This document shows positions 62,032 through 64,000 of a stretch of DNA of 64,000 bases, one piece after another (position 1 is the first letter of the stretch; each line of letters begins with the position of its first letter). A program made the translations under genes and the position numbers. The stretch lies in NCBI GenBank assembly GCA_010027845.1, contig RGUL01000001.1, forward strand, positions 1 through 64,000, in the 5' to 3' direction. The notes below the pieces were generated by a model, which was not told the DNA's origin, searched no databases, and was given only the letters and a program-made list of their open reading frames with translations. The stretch comes from Gammaproteobacteria bacterium (GTDB lineage: Bacteria; Pseudomonadota; Gammaproteobacteria; Steroidobacterales; Steroidobacteraceae).

Positions 62032-63498
62032 TCAGCGGCGTCGACTACCCTTACCGCGACCCTTGGGCGGCACCACCTCGAGCTCTTCGTCCCCGGCTTC
62101 GAGGTCGCCCAGGCCGTGACGCCGCAACTTTACGTACAGCGACTGACGCGACAATCCCAGCATTTCGGCCGCGGAGGCGCGATTGTCGCGCGTCAGTTCG
62201 AGTGCCGCCTCGATGCACAGCCGCTCGATCACATCGGTGGTCTCGCGCACCAATTCCTTCAAAGAAACCCGGCCGACGAGTTCGGTCAACTGCTCGACCG
62301 AGCGCGGCAGTTCGCGCGCGTTGCGCGCCTCACCCGCCGAACTGCGCCGCCGTTCGACGTTGCGGATCGCAAAACCGATACCCGTTTCACCACGCTCGGG
62401 GAGCGACACCGCCGAAATTTCCACCTCGGCCTGCGAGCCGTACTCGCCGCGCAACGAGGTGGCGAACATGCGCACGCTGCCGTGCTGCCGCAGGTTCGCC
62501 ACGAGCACACCGAGATCGACGCCGGGGCGTCCGAGCCAGCGATCGAGCGACTCGTTGCGCACCAAGTCTTCGGTCGCGATCTGCACCAAGTCGAGGAACG
62601 CACGATTCGCGGTTTGGATCCGTCCGTCGGCGTCGGTCACCACTAGTCCGTCCGGTAAACGCTGGAACACGTCGGCCAAACGCGCACCGCTCGAGCGCGC
62701 ATCGACGGCGATTGCGGCACCGAGCGGCGCCATGCGCACCAAAATGTTGGAAACGTTTTCCTGCCTGAACAACACGCCGACGAGCACGCATTCACGCTGA
62801 CGATCCGCGAGTCGCACCCGCAATTCTTCGGCGCGGCCCGCGGTCCGCAGTACCGACATCCAATCACCGACCAGCCGCGCACCGCTTGCATCGAAACTCT
62901 CGGCAAAACTGCGGCCGACGAGTTTGCGCGACGCATCGCCCAATAATTTCGCCGCCGCCGGATTCGCTTCCACTATTTTTTGGGTTGCGGCATCGACGAT
63001 CAGCACCGCTTCCGTGACCGACTGCAACAACAAGCGATAACGCGTTTCGGCAACCCGCAGCCGCGAGTAGTCGCGCTCCAGCGATTGTTCCGCCTCGACC
63101 AATCGTTGTTGCAACGCAGCGACGGCGCGTAAATCGCGGCCTGCGGCCAAAAATCGACCGGTGCCGTCAAGTTTGCGCAATGTATACGTGACCGGCACGG
63201 TTCCACCGGCCGCCAACGGATGATTCAACTGTCGCGCGCGCGCCGCGGGATTTTCCGCCTCGGAATACAACAATTCGATTTTCGGCACGCTCTCGCTCGT
63301 GACCGCTTCGCGCCACGACTTGCCGACCATACCGGCGCCGATTTCGCCGGCGAGCGTCTCACTACCGAAGGCCGCGTCGCGCACGACTCCCTTGGCATCG
63401 AGCACGAGCGCGACGTCGGTGGATGCTGTGATGAGGCTGGACACCGTCTCGGCATCGAGTCCGGTGAGGGCCTTCCTTGGCGCCTTGAATGATTTCAC
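62032..63498 (-). CDS. ppsR: Photosynthesis repressor PpsR/CrtJ (PAS-PAS-HTH)
   Basis: A 488-residue repressor of photosynthesis genes. Start GTG. PAS-type domains lie at about residues 20-125, 150-265 and 275-385 (e.g. LLLQSVTEAVLIVDAATQKIVEANPAAAKLLG; LPDGLVVTDADGRIQTANRAFLDLV); a Q-linker helix joins the first two. The Fis-type HTH is near 428-462 (AALELTRDNRASAAEMLGLSRQSLYVKLRRHGL). There are only two cysteines, C237 and C428, placed like the redox pair of PpsR. Lies 13 nt after aerR. Confidence 0.94.
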   Translation of the reverse strand: MKSFKAPRKALTGLDAETVSSLITASTDVALVLDAKGVVRDAAFGSETLAGEIGAGMVGKSWREAVTSESVPKIELLYSEAENPAARARQLNHPLAAGGTVPVTYTLRKLDGTGRFLAAGRDLRAVAALQQRLVEAEQSLERDYSRLRVAETRYRLLLQSVTEAVLIVDAATQKIVEANPAAAKLLGDASRKLVGRSFAESFDASGARLVGDWMSVLRTAGRAEELRVRLADRQRECVLVGVLFRQENVSNILVRMAPLGAAIAVDARSSGARLADVFQRLPDGLVVTDADGRIQTANRAFLDLVQIATEDLVRNESLDRWLGRPGVDLGVLVANLRQHGSVRMFATSLRGEYGSQAEVEISAVSLPERGETGIGFAIRNVERRRSSAGEARNARELPRSVEQLTELVGRVSLKELVRETTDVIERLCIEAALELTRDNRASAAEMLGLSRQSLYVKLRRHGLGDLEAGDEELEVVPPKGRGKGSRRR

Positions 63499-63511
63499 TC
63501 GTCAGACCATG

Positions 63512-64000
63512 TCAGTTCCGTTGACCGAGCAACTGCAGCAAACGTTCGGCTTGAAGGACGGCATCGCGACCATCGGAAGCGGTGGTGTCGGCACCGACCA
63601 TCGCGACCCGTTCCGGATGCGCCGAGAACGGATTGCCGCCGACCATAACGCCGATTCTGCGATTCGACGACGCCCGACGTAGGGCGCGAACGAACCCGGC
63701 CAAAGATTCCAACTGGTCGGGCCGACTGATCGATACGCCTACGATCGCAAACCATTCGTGCTCGACGAGCGAGAGTATATCCGCTTCGTTCGCACCCGGC
63801 GCATCCCAAACATCCCATCCCGCACGACGCAAAAAATCGGCGACCATCATCGAACCGAAAACGTGTTGATCGCCAGGCATCGCAAGCAATAAAACTCGAT
63901 GCCCCGAGCGCGGCGCATCGGCCGGCTGCGCACTCGACTGACTCAATTGGTAGGCCAACTCTTGCAGGCGCTGCAGTCCGACCGTGACCGCGACGAAGTC
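63512..64000 (-). CDS. aerR: B12-binding antirepressor AerR/PpaA, truncated by window edge
   Basis: The frame stays open to the window edge, reading DFVAVTVGLQRLQELAYQLS before the track start (which is an internal TTG). The C-terminal cobalamin-binding (SCHIC/B12-type) domain is visible: HRVLLLAMPGDQHVFGSMMVADFLRRAGWDVWDAPG with the E/D-x-H-x-x-G cobalt His motif, and VGVSISRPDQLESL. AerR relieves PpsR/CrtJ repression in a B12- and light-dependent way. About 163 residues are seen; the start is outside. Confidence 0.92.
   Translation of the reverse strand, partial: DFVAVTVGLQRLQELAYQLSQSSAQPADAPRSGHRVLLLAMPGDQHVFGSMMVADFLRRAGWDVWDAPGANEADILSLVEHEWFAIVGVSISRPDQLESLAGFVRALRRASSNRRIGVMVGGNPFSAHPERVAMVGADTTASDGRDAVLQAERLLQLLGQRN

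Overview
This window is high-GC, densely packed chromosomal DNA from a gammaproteobacterium that carries the edge of a bacteriochlorophyll photosynthesis gene cluster. The gammaproteobacterial call rests on the syntenic block lolB-ispE-tRNA-Gln-prs-rplY-pth-ychF, on mtgA and gpmA, and on a BtuM-type cobalamin transporter. The phototrophy call rests on bchP, lhaA/pucC, bchG, ppsR and aerR at the right edge. An aerobic anoxygenic phototroph is the simplest reading, but no reaction-centre genes are visible here. Genus or family cannot be set from the sequence alone.

Layout. 1-16.8 kb: the 3' part of aceK, then one long minus-strand block. In order of transcription it contains an aldehyde dehydrogenase (puuC-like), an exonuclease/GIY-YIG fusion, rlmKL, an RND efflux adaptor and pump, puuD, potFGHI, and a Cys/Met-metabolism PLP enzyme. 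17-28 kb: a TorF-like porin and an acyl-CoA dehydrogenase; a cobalamin-riboswitch operon (btuB-btuM-tolC-like-multicopper oxidase); selO, a MOSC protein, a fatty acid desaturase and an orphan IS3-type orfA. 28-45 kb: aceE with a divergent Lrp-family regulator, a voltage-gated-type K+ channel, a nucleoside phosphorylase-like gene running into tRNA-Met, ilvE, a GDT1-type transporter, then ychF-pth-rplY-prs-tRNA-Gln-ispE-lolB-TPR protein, and prfA, prmC, ppiB and mtgA on the plus strand. 45-58 kb: an arsR/methyltransferase-metF-metH operon, gpmA, and a TPP-riboswitch operon (TonB receptor, pnuT, thiamine-kinase-like, ferredoxin, enoyl-CoA hydratase, RraB-like). 58-64 kb: photosynthesis genes.

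How the genes work together. Cobalamin is a recurring theme: a B12 riboswitch with btuB/btuM, the B12-dependent methionine synthase MetH, and the B12-binding antirepressor AerR next to its target PpsR. Polyamine import and catabolism (potFGHI, puuD, puuC-like) are on one strand but separated by DNA/RNA maintenance and efflux genes. Genes on the same strand are commonly coupled by 4-nt stop/start overlaps (ATGA, GTGA, TTGA), and essentially all convergent pairs abut or overlap at their 3' ends.

Oddities. Two genes, btuB and lhaA, are each split by a frameshift at a point where a short internal segment also seems to be missing. Either both are real lesions or both are assembly errors. A perfect TGT-N12-ACA PpsR site sits on the -35 box of a near-consensus promoter in front of bchG. 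No CRISPR array, rRNA or complete insertion sequence was seen. Everything was read by eye, with no database search.
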